Part shown: positions 54,136 through 63,764 of the stretch, piece by piece
Layout: the number at the start of each line of letters is the position of its first letter
How positions within the stretch are numbered: position 1 is the first letter of the stretch
NCBI GenBank assembly: GCA_030428615.1
Contig: JAUIDN010000010.1
Coordinates: forward strand, 48,456 to 112,455
Reading direction: 5' to 3'
DNA length: 64,000 nt
Origin: Alphaproteobacteria bacterium
GTDB lineage: Bacteria > Pseudomonadota > Alphaproteobacteria > Sphingomonadales > Emcibacteraceae
Notes under the pieces: model-generated
Told to the model about the DNA's origin: nothing
What the model saw: the letters and a program-made list of their open reading frames with translations, nothing else
Databases searched by the model: none
Made by a program: the position numbers and the translations under genes

Positions 54136-55998
54136 CGCTTTTTCAATTTCTTCAAGAATTGCCGGGTCATCAAGTGTCGCGGGCGCATTATACTCTTCGC
54201 CCGCGGCAATACTGCTCATGACCCTGCGCAGAATTTTCCCGGATCTTGTTTTGGGCAGTCTTTTGACAATAACCGCTCTTTTGAAACTCGCCACCGCACC
54301 GATTTCCTGCCTGATTTTCGCAATGCCATCATTTATGATGTCATCATTTGCACGCGTTACTCCGTTTTTAAGCACCAGAAATCCGCATGGTTGCTGTCCC
54401 TTTAATTCATCCGCCACACCGACAACCGCACATTCGGCCACTTCCGGTATCCCTGCGAGCACTTCTTCCATCGCACCTGTGGACAGCCGGTGTCCGGCAA
54501 CATTTATTACATCATCCGTCCGCCCCATAATATATAGGTATCCGTCTTCATCTTTATGACCCGCGTCTCCAGTCAGATAATATCCATCAAACTCGCTGAA
54601 ATATGTATCAATGCAGCGCTTGTCATCTTCCCATACAGTCAGCATTGCCCCCGGCGGCAACGGTTCCTTCACCACAATATTGCCAAGCTCCCCCGGGGCC
54701 ACTTCTTCACCTTCATCGCTAAAAACGCGCACATCAAATCCCGGGGAAGGTTTGCTTGGACTTCCGTATTTTACCGGCATGTGTTCAATACCCATAAAAT
54801 TGGCGCATATTGACCATGCCGTTTCCGTTTGCCACCAGTGATCAATTACCGGCACGCCCAAAATGTCCTCTGACCATTTAACCGTGTCAGGATCGGCCCG
54901 CTCCCCTGCGAGAAACAATATTCTGAATTGCGAAATATCATATTTTTTCAAAAACTCAGCTGTTGGATCTTCCCTTTTTATCGCGCGGATTGCCGTTGGT
55001 GCGACAAATAATGCATTGACCTTATGATCGGCAATTACCCGCCAAAAGGCCCCGGCATCCGGCGTGCAAACAGGTTTCCCTTCATAAAGAATAGTCGTGC
55101 AGCCCCGAACAAGGGGCCCATAAACAATATAGGAATGCCCAACAACCCATCCGATATCAGATGCTGCCCAGTAAACGTCTCCCGGCGACATGTCATATAC
55201 ATTTTTCATGCTCCAGTTCATGGCGACGAGATGGCCGCCGTTATCCCGAACAATCCCCTTTGGAGTACCGGTTGTTCCGGATGTGTAAAGAATATAGAGC
55301 GGGTCCGTTGACCAAACGGGTACGCAGGGAACAGCCGCAGCCGCTTCCATTTGATCTTCCCAGAGAAAATCACGTCCTTCCTGATAAGTCGCTTCGCATT
55401 CCGGCCTTTCAACGATAATGGTTTTCGCCTCCGATTTGGACAGATTCAGCGCTTCATCCAGCAGCGGTTTATAAGGGATGATTTTCCCCGGCTCCAACCC
55501 GCATGTCGCGGAAACAATGACCTTGGGCTTCGCATCAACAATACGTTTCGAGAGCTCTTTCGCCGCAAAGCCGCCAAAAACAACCGTATGAACGGCACCA
55601 ATTCGCGCGCACGCCAACATAGCGATCACCGATTCCGGAATCATGGGCATATAGATTAAAACCCGGTCCCCCTTATTAACATTAAACGCGCTAAGCACGC
55701 CGGCAAATCTTGCAACCAGATCCGTTAATTCGGCGTAGCTGAATTTCTTGACCGCCCCCGTCATCGCGCTATCATAAATAAGCGCCGTCCGGGACCCATG
55801 GCCCGCTTCAACATGTCGATCAAGCGCGTTATAACATGTGTTGGTTTTAGCGCCGCTATACCACCTGTATAGCGGGGCACCGGAAGAATTAAGCACCTCA
55901 TTCCAAGGTTCAAACCAGGCTATCTCTTTCGCTGCATCCGCCCAAAATTCTTCGGGGTTTTTCTGCCATGTTGCATACACCTGTTCATATGAGGTCAT
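54124..55998 (-). CDS. Propionate/acetate-CoA ligase (PrpE/Acs family)
   Basis: AMP-forming acyl-CoA synthetase of 624 residues. Visible motifs are YTSGTTGTPKGIV (P-loop), WWQTETAW, the YLTGDAGHKDEDGY hinge and the C-terminal catalytic lysine in TRSGKILRR. The N-terminal ACAS domain and the YWAASDIGWVVGHSYIVYGPL stretch resemble propionyl-CoA synthetase (PrpE/ACSS3) more than Acs, but acetate cannot be excluded. The open frame extends to 56055; the ATG at 55998 gives the normal family N-terminus. Confidence 0.87.
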   Translation of the reverse strand: MTSYEQVYATWQKNPEEFWADAAKEIAWFEPWNEVLNSSGAPLYRWYSGAKTNTCYNALDRHVEAGHGSRTALIYDSAMTGAVKKFSYAELTDLVARFAGVLSAFNVNKGDRVLIYMPMIPESVIAMLACARIGAVHTVVFGGFAAKELSKRIVDAKPKVIVSATCGLEPGKIIPYKPLLDEALNLSKSEAKTIIVERPECEATYQEGRDFLWEDQMEAAAAVPCVPVWSTDPLYILYTSGTTGTPKGIVRDNGGHLVAMNWSMKNVYDMSPGDVYWAASDIGWVVGHSYIVYGPLVRGCTTILYEGKPVCTPDAGAFWRVIADHKVNALFVAPTAIRAIKREDPTAEFLKKYDISQFRILFLAGERADPDTVKWSEDILGVPVIDHWWQTETAWSICANFMGIEHMPVKYGSPSKPSPGFDVRVFSDEGEEVAPGELGNIVVKEPLPPGAMLTVWEDDKRCIDTYFSEFDGYYLTGDAGHKDEDGYLYIMGRTDDVINVAGHRLSTGAMEEVLAGIPEVAECAVVGVADELKGQQPCGFLVLKNGVTRANDDIINDGIAKIRQEIGAVASFKRAVIVKRLPKTRSGKILRRVMSSIAAGEEYNAPATLDDPAILEEIEKALRA

Positions 55999-56197
55999 AG
56001 TCAATTTACCGTATAAAATTATTACTAAAGAAAATGAACTGCCAATATAGTTCATTCCAATATTTTCTGAAATGAAAGATTTGCCCTTTAGTCAATAAAA
56101 ACGAACAAAGAAAATACGTGAAATTAACAAGATAATAATACTTTACGGGATATAAATTGATCCGGTTAAAGTATAAAACAAGAAGGGCGGCAACCAC

Positions 56198-57130
56198 ATG
56201 TCAGCAGTTTGGCAAACCAGGGACATCACTCTACCCTACTGGATGGGTGAAATTTGTCTTTTTCGAAAATCATTCAGGGTCCAAACCACCAACGTGGATT
56301 TCATAAATTATTCACCCGAATGCGTTGAAACCCTGCTGCCTGAGGAAAGTGAAGAAACCGCAGAAGGATACATGCGTTATTCAATTCCGCTTGAAGAAGG
56401 TCACAAAGCTATCTGGTGCGAAGGGGAAAATATTAATTATATTTCTCAGTCTTTCTATCGCTACTATATTGATTTAACGGGCAGTTTCGAAGATTATCTG
56501 CAACAGTTTTCGTCAAAAACACGCTCAACATTTCGGCGTAAGCTAAAAAAATATGAAAAGGCATCTGGCGGCACAATAGACTGGCGCATCTATGCCAGTC
56601 CTGATGAAATGGAAGAATTTCATAAAATCGCCCGGAGTGTTTCCAAAGAAACCTATCAGGAAAAACTGCTTAACGCCGGGCTCCCGGAAGACGATGGCTT
56701 TTACCAGGATATGATGCGAAATGCGCGCAACGGAACTGTCAGGGGGTATCTGCTTTATCTGGATGGCAAAGCGGTTAGCTATCTTTATGCGCCAATTTAC
56801 CAGGGAAGAATGATTTATAATCATCTGGGGTATTTGCCGGAAGTATCAAACCTGTCTGCGGGCACGGTTCTGTTTTTAAAGGTGCTTGAACATTTATTCG
56901 AAAGTAATATCGTTACAATTTTTGATTTTACCGAAGGTCAATCAGAACAAAAGAAACAATTTTCAACCAGCAATGTATATTGCGGGAATATGATTACCCT
57001 GAAATGTACCCTGGCTAATCGGTTTTGGCTGCGGCTTAATCAGGTCGTAGACAAACTTTCATCCGCGTTCAGTCGCGCTCTTGCTTTGATCGGTATAAAA
57101 GATTTTCTGAAAAAAATGCTGCGTAAATAG
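56198..57130 (+). CDS. FemAB/BioF2-like GNAT acyltransferase
   Basis: A 310-residue cytosolic protein whose central part (about 105-250) matches the acetyltransferase-6 (BioF2-like, PF13480) fold. It shows SSKTRSTFRRKLKKYEK, then GYLLYLDGKAVSYLYAPIYQGRM and YLPEVSNLSAGTVLFLKVLEHL. Such proteins are often found in exopolysaccharide or cellulose-type envelope clusters and are thought to acylate or aminoacylate precursors. The substrate is unknown. AAGGG precedes the start. It is convergent with a deacetylase-like gene. Confidence 0.8.
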   Translation: MSAVWQTRDITLPYWMGEICLFRKSFRVQTTNVDFINYSPECVETLLPEESEETAEGYMRYSIPLEEGHKAIWCEGENINYISQSFYRYYIDLTGSFEDYLQQFSSKTRSTFRRKLKKYEKASGGTIDWRIYASPDEMEEFHKIARSVSKETYQEKLLNAGLPEDDGFYQDMMRNARNGTVRGYLLYLDGKAVSYLYAPIYQGRMIYNHLGYLPEVSNLSAGTVLFLKVLEHLFESNIVTIFDFTEGQSEQKKQFSTSNVYCGNMITLKCTLANRFWLRLNQVVDKLSSAFSRALALIGIKDFLKKMLRK

Positions 57131-57145
57131 ATCTTTTGAAAATAA

Positions 57146-58150
57146 TCAATAAGACCATAGAGTATCATTCAGTTTGTTATGAAGCTTGCGCCCGACCATA
57201 TAATATGACGGCGTGCTGATCATCGCTTCCCCACGTTCTCCGTTTTGCAGCCACTCGTCACGGTAACTGCCAAAATCGGCCGAAACAAAATCCTGATCAT
57301 TTTCGCTAATAAACCGGCATAAATTGATCAGTCTTTCCTGATTTACACGGTTTCGGATGGATTTTGAGAAATGAGGATCAGATTTTTTAATATATTCAAA
57401 CGGGTGGGTCAGAATGACAATATTTTCTATTCCCTCAGCCCGCGCCTTTCTCAGCAAATATTTCATTTCCGGCCAGGAGCAGCTCGTGATCTGCAGGGAT
57501 TTGATATTCCGCCTGCCAAAAAGGTTCATGTCTCTATATGAAAAAACCGGTAATTCCATTACCCCATCAACCATATGACGACCGCCATGAAGGTTAAGGG
57601 TTGGCTCATCCGGTACGTTGACACCGATTGCAATATTGGACGAGAGCGGTATGCCAAGATCCTGCATCACCCGATAAATATTCATGTCCGCAACCAGGCT
57701 TCCGGTGCGAATGGCGTCCGGTTTTTTACCCGACCACCGCTCAAAGATATCCATCGATAGTTCGAAAATTTTTCTAAGCTCACTATAGCTTCTGCCCTTG
57801 CAACTATCATCCGTGGGAAAGTCGCCGAGCGCCGGATTTTCATTATAATACATCCAGCACGGATGGACATGAAGCTGGGTATCCTGCCCGGCATCCAGAA
57901 TTCGTTGAACAACCGAGCGCATGGGCTCATCACCGAAATAATAATAATGTGCACACTCAATAAAGAAACTGGCCGTTATGCCGTATTCCTTAAAAGTGTC
58001 CAGCAAAAACCCCACGCCGTGTTCCTTGCCATCCACTTCACAAATTATTGCCTCTTCCGCAACGGGCTTATATTTGTCCGGGTTGGCAAACGCACCGGCG
58101 ACACTGCATTCCGTATCAATTGTAATCGTTATTTCTGTGGGTTTCGACAT
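57146..58150 (-). CDS. Polysaccharide deacetylase-like (NodB-fold) protein
   Basis: A 334-residue protein with the NodB-type opening TITIDTEC (catalytic/metal Asp) and the metal motif HVHPCW, plus later segments GLLxxxF and LTHPFEYI. There is no signal peptide, so it would act in the cytoplasm, as some deacetylase-like proteins of polysaccharide clusters do. The metal site looks complete. Carbohydrate esterase 4 activity is inferred from the fold; the substrate is unknown. It diverges from olsB with a 183-base gap that contains an inverted repeat. Confidence 0.8.
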   Translation of the reverse strand: MSKPTEITITIDTECSVAGAFANPDKYKPVAEEAIICEVDGKEHGVGFLLDTFKEYGITASFFIECAHYYYFGDEPMRSVVQRILDAGQDTQLHVHPCWMYYNENPALGDFPTDDSCKGRSYSELRKIFELSMDIFERWSGKKPDAIRTGSLVADMNIYRVMQDLGIPLSSNIAIGVNVPDEPTLNLHGGRHMVDGVMELPVFSYRDMNLFGRRNIKSLQITSCSWPEMKYLLRKARAEGIENIVILTHPFEYIKKSDPHFSKSIRNRVNQERLINLCRFISENDQDFVSADFGSYRDEWLQNGERGEAMISTPSYYMVGRKLHNKLNDTLWSY

Positions 58151-58244
58151 GATCCCGATATATCATTCAAACTCTTTATAAATCGTTATATCACGAAAAT
58201 TTCCACTGTATATGTCTATTCATCCGTACGCGGCGGGGAAAATG

Positions 58245-58265
58245 ACAAAAATTCATCATTTTTGT
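58245..58265. promoter_or_regulatory. Inverted repeat between deacetylase-like gene and olsB
   Basis: ACAAAAAT (58245-58252) and ATTTTTGT (58258-58265) are perfect complements with a 5-base centre. They lie in the divergent promoter region, about 70 bases before olsB. It may be an operator, or a chance A/T repeat. Confidence 0.3.
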
Positions 58266-58333
58266 GACATGTTGCTGTAACAAATTTCTTTCATATAAAT
58301 CATGCATGAATAGACCGATGAAAGGAATTCAGC

Positions 58334-59149
58334 ATGAAACCTCTCCAATTTAATAATCTCGAAGTGCGTCTGGCGGAAACAGAAAGCGATGTCGACGCAG
58401 CGCAGGCCTTGCGGTACCGGATATTTTATGACGATATGGGCGCAACACCAACGACACGCTGCCGCGCACTTCAAAGGGATATAGACAGCTATGACGATGT
58501 TTGTGATCATCTGCTTGTTATTGATTTAAGCAAGAGCACCCCAGAAAGCCCCTGTGTTGTCGGTACCTACCGTTTGCTTCGCGGCAACATTGCCGCCGCT
58601 ACAACAGGTTTTTATTCTGAAAATGAATTTGAGGTCGACAATTTTATCTATGCTCCCGAAGAAATACTAGAACTTGGTCGTTCATGTATTGATGGCGATT
58701 ATCGCCGCCGTGGGGCAATGCAGCTTTTATGGCGCGGCATTAGCGAATATATCGACACCTACCGCATCAAATTGATGTTTGGGTGCGGAAGCATCCACGG
58801 AACCGACGCCCACGAAGCAAGACGGGTTTTATCTTACCTGCATCATTATCACCTCGCACCCAAATCCCTGCGCCCAGTTGCCATTAGCAATAAATATGTT
58901 TCAATGGATATGGTCGCCAAGAGCGCCCTTGATGTAAAACAAATTCAAAGTGAACTGCCACCACTTTTAAAAGGTTATTTACGCGTCGGTGGTTATATCG
59001 GGGAAGGTGCGGTTATTGACCGGCAATTTAACACAATCGACGTCTGCATTGTTGTGGAAACGGAAAATCTGTCTGGTAAATACCGCTCTCATTTCAGACG
59101 CGACAGCGTTAAAAATCCGGTTGCCGCGACAATGGTGAGCGCAGAATAA
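58334..59149 (+). CDS. olsB: Ornithine N-acyltransferase (OlsB)
   Basis: GNAT-fold enzyme of 271 residues that transfers a 3-hydroxyacyl group from ACP to ornithine, the first step of ornithine-lipid synthesis. Typical segments are AAQALRYRIFYDDMGA, the GTYRLLR strand, and ELGRSCIDGDYRRRGAMQLLWRGI. AAGGA lies seven bases before the ATG. The olsA gene starts two bases after its stop, so the pair is complete. Phosphate starvation commonly induces these genes, but I see no clear Pho box here. Confidence 0.92.
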   Translation: MKPLQFNNLEVRLAETESDVDAAQALRYRIFYDDMGATPTTRCRALQRDIDSYDDVCDHLLVIDLSKSTPESPCVVGTYRLLRGNIAAATTGFYSENEFEVDNFIYAPEEILELGRSCIDGDYRRRGAMQLLWRGISEYIDTYRIKLMFGCGSIHGTDAHEARRVLSYLHHYHLAPKSLRPVAISNKYVSMDMVAKSALDVKQIQSELPPLLKGYLRVGGYIGEGAVIDRQFNTIDVCIVVETENLSGKYRSHFRRDSVKNPVAATMVSAE

Positions 59150-59150
59150 A

Positions 59151-59948
59151 ATGCTGGGCTCTGATGCGCGCGCTTTCCTGAAGTTATGTTCACTTCTGTT
59201 AGTAGTGACCGTTCTTTTGATACCATATCTCATCTTCTACCCTTTGGGTCGAAAAGCCCGACGGATCTTTTCCTATCCGTTCTTTAAGCATTGTTTATTT
59301 TGTGCCGGGCTTGATGTTAAAATCAAGGGCACCCCGCAACATAAAAAAAGCAGACTTTATATTTCCAACCACGTCTCTTATCTGGATATTCCGATCCTCG
59401 CATCGGTGGCTGATGGCCTTTTCATCGCAAAATCGGACGTCGCCAAATGGCCCGTTATCGGGTTTCTTGCCAAAATCAGCCGCACACATTTTGTCAGCCG
59501 CAAAGCCACAAACGTCTTCACGGAACGCGAAGAAATCGCAAAAAGGCTTGATAGGGGCGAGTCTATTTTTCTGTTTCCCGAAGGCAGCAGCAGCGACGGT
59601 TATGACGTGCTGCCGTTCAAACCCGGGTTGCTGTCCTGCGCGCTTTTGCCAATCAAAAGAAATCGTCCGACCATACAGCCGATTACCATTGCATACGGAT
59701 GTGATTTGCCCGCGGATAAAAGGGATCAATATGCGTGGTACGGTGATATGAATCTGGCGCCGCACTTATGGCACCTGCTTGGACTTAAGGAAAAAATCAC
59801 AGTCACATTAACCTTTCACCAATGCGAATGCCCGACAAATTTTGCTGACCGCAAGACGCTTGCGGCATGGGCGGAAAAAGCCATACGAAATGAACTGAGG
59901 CAGAATGTTGCCCCACAACTTGACGATGCCTTAGCCCCCACCGGTTAA
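59151..59948 (+). CDS. olsA: Lyso-ornithine-lipid O-acyltransferase (OlsA/PlsC family)
   Basis: Membrane-associated acyltransferase of 265 residues. One N-terminal hydrophobic segment (about 10-32) anchors it. The catalytic HxxxxD is in SNHVSYLD, followed by FPEGSSSDG and KPG motifs of the PlsC superfamily. Directly behind olsB, it should add the second acyl chain to lyso-ornithine lipid; an additional lysophosphatidate activity is possible as in other OlsA proteins. Its end overlaps the convergent ABC permease by four bases. Confidence 0.88.
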   Translation: MLGSDARAFLKLCSLLLVVTVLLIPYLIFYPLGRKARRIFSYPFFKHCLFCAGLDVKIKGTPQHKKSRLYISNHVSYLDIPILASVADGLFIAKSDVAKWPVIGFLAKISRTHFVSRKATNVFTEREEIAKRLDRGESIFLFPEGSSSDGYDVLPFKPGLLSCALLPIKRNRPTIQPITIAYGCDLPADKRDQYAWYGDMNLAPHLWHLLGLKEKITVTLTFHQCECPTNFADRKTLAAWAEKAIRNELRQNVAPQLDDALAPTG

Positions 59949-60706
59949 TTTTTCAGTCTGAACCCTGTTTTGAATATCCAGGTAATGATGCCAAGACAAA
60001 TAAACAAAAACACCAGTATCATCGTGACACTCGTTGTTATGCTTACATCCGAGTTTTCATAAAAACTCCACCGAAAGCCGCTCACCAGATAAACGACCGG
60101 ATTTAACAGGGATACCTTTTGCCAGAAATCCGGCAGCATATTAATTGAATAGAAACTGCCGCCCAAAAACGTCAGGGGCGTAATAATAAGAAGGGGGATA
60201 AGCTGCAATTTTTCAAAACCATCTGCCCAGATACCAATGATAAAACCAAGCATGTTGAAAGTGACGCAGGTCATAACCAGAAAAAACATCATCCAGAACG
60301 GATGCATAATTTCAAAAGTCACAAAGAAATTAGCGGTAATCAGAACAATCAGCCCGATAATAAAAGACTTGGTAGCCGCCGCCCCAACATAACCGATGGT
60401 AATTTCAATAAAGGAAAGGGGTGCCGATAATATTTCGTAGATCGTACCGGTGAAACGCGGGAAATATATGCCAAAGGATGCATTGGATATGCTTTGGCCC
60501 AATATCGTCAGCATAATCAGCCCCGGAATGATGAATGCACCATATTGGACGCCCCCAACGTCACTGATTCTTGACCCAATGGCAGAACCGAAAACAATGA
60601 AATATAAGACAGTGGAAATAACCGGTGAGGCGACACTCTGCCCGACGGTGCGAAAGGCACGCGCCATTTCAAAACTGTATATAGCCCACATTCCCCGATA
60701 ATTCAT
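59945..60706 (-). CDS. ABC-2-type permease
   Basis: Six-helix ABC-2 exporter membrane subunit of 253 residues, similar in pattern to YadH/NodJ-type permeases (ends LRxxF...GFRLKN, with the [15 protein letters not shown] loop). It works with the ATPase encoded just upstream; its ATG overlaps that gene's stop by four bases. The substrate could be a drug, lipid or polysaccharide. Confidence 0.88.
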   Translation of the reverse strand: MNYRGMWAIYSFEMARAFRTVGQSVASPVISTVLYFIVFGSAIGSRISDVGGVQYGAFIIPGLIMLTILGQSISNASFGIYFPRFTGTIYEILSAPLSFIEITIGYVGAAATKSFIIGLIVLITANFFVTFEIMHPFWMMFFLVMTCVTFNMLGFIIGIWADGFEKLQLIPLLIITPLTFLGGSFYSINMLPDFWQKVSLLNPVVYLVSGFRWSFYENSDVSITTSVTMILVFLFICLGIITWIFKTGFRLKN

Positions 60707-61626
60707 GCGTCACCTATTAGCTGTACGAAAATTTCTTCCAGCGTGCTTTGACGCGTATTGAAATCTTTGCATTTAATTGAATTGTCTTTTAAACAGTCCA
60801 GTAACCTGACCACCCCGTTATCCTGCTTCGCCGGATCGTAAGTAAAAACGAGCTGGTGGCCATCCTGAACAAGATGTAAATTGAATTCCGATAAATCTGC
60901 CGGGATGTCATTAAGCGGACTGTGGAGATCCAGAACAAGTTCTTTTTTGCCAAGCTTCTTCATGAGCGTCTTTTTCTCTTCCACCAGAATAAGCTTGCCG
61001 TTATTGATAACACCAATACGGTCTGCCATTTCTTCCGCTTCTTCCAGATAATGTGTCGTCAGAATGATCGTCACACCCGTTTCGCGCAGCTCCCGTACCA
61101 ATTGCCACATTGACTTGCGAAGCTCAACATCAACACCCGCCGTTGGTTCGTCAAGAAATAAAATATCCGGTTGATGGGAAAGGGCCTTCGCAATCATCAC
61201 ACGGCGCTTCATCCCGCCCGATAACATACGAATCTGAGAATCCTTCTTTTCCCAAAGCGAAAGGCTCTTCAGCAGGCTCTCGATATAGTCGGGGTCAGGC
61301 TTCTTTCCAAAAAGGATTCGGCTGAAACACACCGTTTTCCATACGGTTTCAAACGCGTCCGTCGTTAATTCCTGCGGGACCAAGCCGATGCAGGAACGCG
61401 CTTTTCGGTAGTCTTTAATAATATCGTAGTCAAAAACATCTATATGACCGGCGCTAGCGGTGACAATCCCGCAAATTGTACTGATAAGCGTCGTCTTCCC
61501 CGCGCCGTTCGGGCCGAGAAGCGCCATTATTTCCCCACGCCTGACCTCCAGACTGACATCATCCAGAGCCTGAAAGCCATTGTCATATATTTTTTCAAGG
61601 TTATGAACGGAAATTGCGTGGGTCAT
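60703..61626 (-). CDS. ABC-2 exporter ATP-binding protein
   Basis: ATPase of 307 residues: Walker [11 protein letters not shown]-loop LVPQE, signature LSGGMKRR, Walker [13 protein letters not shown] and H-loop [13 protein letters not shown]. The C-terminal ~80 residues form the accessory domain usual in CcmA/YadG-like exporters. First gene of a two-gene operon with the permease. Confidence 0.92.
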   Translation of the reverse strand: MTHAISVHNLEKIYDNGFQALDDVSLEVRRGEIMALLGPNGAGKTTLISTICGIVTASAGHIDVFDYDIIKDYRKARSCIGLVPQELTTDAFETVWKTVCFSRILFGKKPDPDYIESLLKSLSLWEKKDSQIRMLSGGMKRRVMIAKALSHQPDILFLDEPTAGVDVELRKSMWQLVRELRETGVTIILTTHYLEEAEEMADRIGVINNGKLILVEEKKTLMKKLGKKELVLDLHSPLNDIPADLSEFNLHLVQDGHQLVFTYDPAKQDNGVVRLLDCLKDNSIKCKDFNTRQSTLEEIFVQLIGDA

Positions 61627-61689
61627 CGGTGCCTTCTGTTTAAAATTAAATTAGTGACCTTATAATCCTTCCCGTTCAATGGTCAAGAT

Positions 61690-61854
61690 TTACTCTTGTT
61701 TAGAACAATAATATATCGGTACAAGGCAGATCAGATAAAGACCCTCAAACCGGAATCGGTTATCTAAGACTAATTTAATGACGGTATCCCAGTTTTTTAA
61801 GTCTTCATTGTTTATTCTAAAAACTACCGCACTGTCGATAATTTCATAATGCAC
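61690..61854 (-). CDS. Possible 54-residue small protein
   Basis: In the 276-base gap between the ABC ATPase gene and the TetR gene, an open frame starts at GTG 61854 and ends at TAA 61690. It begins with HYEIIDSAVVFRINNEDL and ends with a hydrophobic stretch LYLICLVPIYYC before a charged tail. It is in the same frame as the TetR gene and open back to the TetR stop codon. AAGGAC is about ten bases upstream. Composition looks protein-like, but there is no recognised family; it may be a real small protein or a gene remnant. Confidence 0.35.
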   Translation of the reverse strand: MHYEIIDSAVVFRINNEDLKNWDTVIKLVLDNRFRFEGLYLICLVPIYYCSKQE

Positions 61855-61902
61855 TTTCTTCCCGTCCTTAAAGCCCCGCTCTCTGCGATTAAAGAGGGAC
61901 CG

Positions 61903-62472
61903 TTAACTGCTTACAGCGCTATCAATAAGTTTTTTTCCTATCTCTTTTGCCGTAGCAGCCGCCTCAGGTTTTTGTGAGACCTGTGCGGTGACGATAGCTC
62001 CCTCCAGAAGTAAGCACAGCTCATTAGCCAGCTTCTTTGGTTCGTTAGCATTTGCCTCTTTGGCCAAATCAAAAACATAGTTCCACATTAATTGTTTGAA
62101 CTGCCTGCTGATATCACGAATGGGTGAATCTTTTTCAGAATATTCACTGATCGCATTTATAAACATACATCCAAAAAATTTATTATCGTTAAACCATGTC
62201 TCGGCAACATCAAATATAGCCAGCAATTTTTCTTTTGGCGTCTTTCCAGCGCCTTCAACGGCTTTCATAAAATTATTCCGAAATACGCCATCATATTGGC
62301 GCAATGCCGCATAAATCAGCTCTTCTTTAGATCGAAAATGCTGATACATGGTTTTCTTAGAAACGCCTGCGGTTTCAAGCAGCCTGTCTATGCCTGTTGC
62401 ATGATAGCCATGCTCACAAAACAACGTGATAGCCGTTTCTATCAAATGTTCTCGCCTACTGGGTCTGGGCAT
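61903..62472 (-). CDS. TetR-family transcriptional regulator
   Basis: A 189-residue repressor. The N-terminal HTH (about 8-55) has ITLFCEHGYHATGIDRLLETAGVSKKTMYQHF (shown here only as the TLF...GYHATGID and MYQHF ends). The C-terminal ligand domain contains FFGCMFINA, the cysteine-bearing segment of the AcuR/YxaF-like subgroup, so a thiol- or electrophile-sensing role is possible. It diverges from an AhpD-like gene, whose promoter carries a perfect inverted repeat suited to this protein. Confidence 0.88.
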   Translation of the reverse strand: MPRPSRREHLIETAITLFCEHGYHATGIDRLLETAGVSKKTMYQHFRSKEELIYAALRQYDGVFRNNFMKAVEGAGKTPKEKLLAIFDVAETWFNDNKFFGCMFINAISEYSEKDSPIRDISRQFKQLMWNYVFDLAKEANANEPKKLANELCLLLEGAIVTAQVSQKPEAAATAKEIGKKLIDSAVSS

Positions 62473-62624
62473 AAAACTCTCATAAATAAACTATATTGTA
62501 TACCGTAAATATATCATATTTTGTGCACTTTTCAAGGCTTATTAATTCAGCGCTCATATACTATAATATTGCAAATAAAATAATAAATAAGCACAAAATT
62601 TCAAAAATAAAAATTATTTCACTA

Positions 62625-62653
62625 TTGACCTTTAAGGAGAATCACCCTAAATA
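62625..62653 (+). promoter_or_regulatory. Putative promoter of the AhpD-like gene
   Basis: TTGACC (62625-62630), 17 bases, TAAATA (62648-62653). The predicted start point near 62660 falls on the first arm of the inverted repeat at 62661-62684, as expected for repression. The -10 match is weak. Confidence 0.4.
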
Positions 62654-62660
62654 GCAAATC

Positions 62661-62684
62661 TAAGTAAACAGATCGGTTTACTTA
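62661..62684. promoter_or_regulatory. TetR-type operator (perfect inverted repeat)
   Basis: Arms TAAGTAAAC (62661-62669) and GTTTACTTA (62676-62684) are perfect complements around AGATCG. Size and symmetry fit a TetR dimer site. It lies 36 bases before the AhpD-like ATG and downstream of its promoter-like element. Confidence 0.7.
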
Positions 62685-62720
62685 TGAAATTAAACATCAA
62701 CTCATTTTAGGAGAATTAAC

Positions 62721-63275
62721 ATGTCCAGATTAAGTCCAATAAACCCTGCTCAAGCACAGGGCAAATCCAAAGATCTTTTGACGGCCGTTCAGAAGGCCAT
62801 GGGCGCAACCCCCAACCTTTTCACAGCTATGGCAAACGCTCCAGCTGCAATGGAAGGTTACTTGAATTTCAATAGTGCCTTAAGCAGCGGTTCCCTTAGT
62901 CCACAGCTCAGAGAACAGATTGCATTGGTAACCGCTGGCGCAAATGGCTGTGGGTATTGCGCATCTGCTCATACATATCTCGGAGAAAAAGCCGGCTTAA
63001 AAAAGGAAGAGCTAACCTCAAACCTTTCTGGCCACTCTGCAGAAGCCAAGACGCAGGTAGCATTAACATTTGCACGCAGGCTGATTGATGCGCGTGGTGC
63101 GGTCAGTGAATCTGACATTCAAATTGTGCGTGATATGGGGTTTGATGATGAGCAAATTATTGAAATTCTAGCTCATGTCGCACTGAATACCTTTACAAAC
63201 TACTTTAACGAAGCTTTCAAAACCGAAATTGATTTCCCTAAAGTTGAGATTGATAGCGCACGAAAAGCGGCTTAA
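62721..63275 (+). CDS. AhpD-like carboxymuconolactone-decarboxylase-family protein
   Basis: A 184-residue all-helical CMD/AhpD-fold protein. The redox pair is Cys77 and Cys80 in GCGYCASAHTY, with His84 behind it and Glu65 twelve residues before Cys77. This matches the Glu-Cys-Cys-His proton-relay spacing of AhpD. It probably reduces peroxides or acts as a thiol-disulfide component, but the true partner is unknown. AGGAGA precedes the ATG. It is single and divergent from the TetR regulator, a common pairing for inducible thiol-stress genes. Confidence 0.85.
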   Translation: MSRLSPINPAQAQGKSKDLLTAVQKAMGATPNLFTAMANAPAAMEGYLNFNSALSSGSLSPQLREQIALVTAGANGCGYCASAHTYLGEKAGLKKEELTSNLSGHSAEAKTQVALTFARRLIDARGAVSESDIQIVRDMGFDDEQIIEILAHVALNTFTNYFNEAFKTEIDFPKVEIDSARKAA

Positions 63276-63764
63276 ATACACCTCTCCAGAAATTGAGACC
63301 GACAGTGAAAAAATACCCCCTTGTTTTTTCATGAAACATGCTGATGATGACATTTTTGGCTCCTCCTGAAATCACTCACAGCATTGTCGGCGCTAGGCTT
63401 TGGCCCTCCTTACTCCCAAATAGGGTCAAAGCCTATGCCCGAGATTAACGCACATGCCTCACGGTCAAAATGAAAAAGTAAAAGCGGCTCTAGAGTATAA
63501 TCAAGCCATAAATTGGTTGAGGGCAAAAAATAGGGCTGGAAAATTTCCAACCCAATAAACCAGCTCACGCTGGCACTACCGCGCCATTTTGGGCGACCTT
63601 CAGGTTATTAGTATTAGCCTGATTAATACATCATTCACGCATTGAAAATAAATGCTAATAATTCTTACTGAAAATTAATGTGCTAGAAAATGTGTTGAAA
63701 TACATATTTAGACTACCACACATCAATTCATAATTACCAAGTTCAACGTTACGGGCATATTATC

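Noticed and set aside
58262..58282. Possible Pho box (TGTGACA ... TGTAACA) before olsB
   Set aside because: The two halves are 13 bases apart rather than 11 and match the CTGTCAT consensus poorly.
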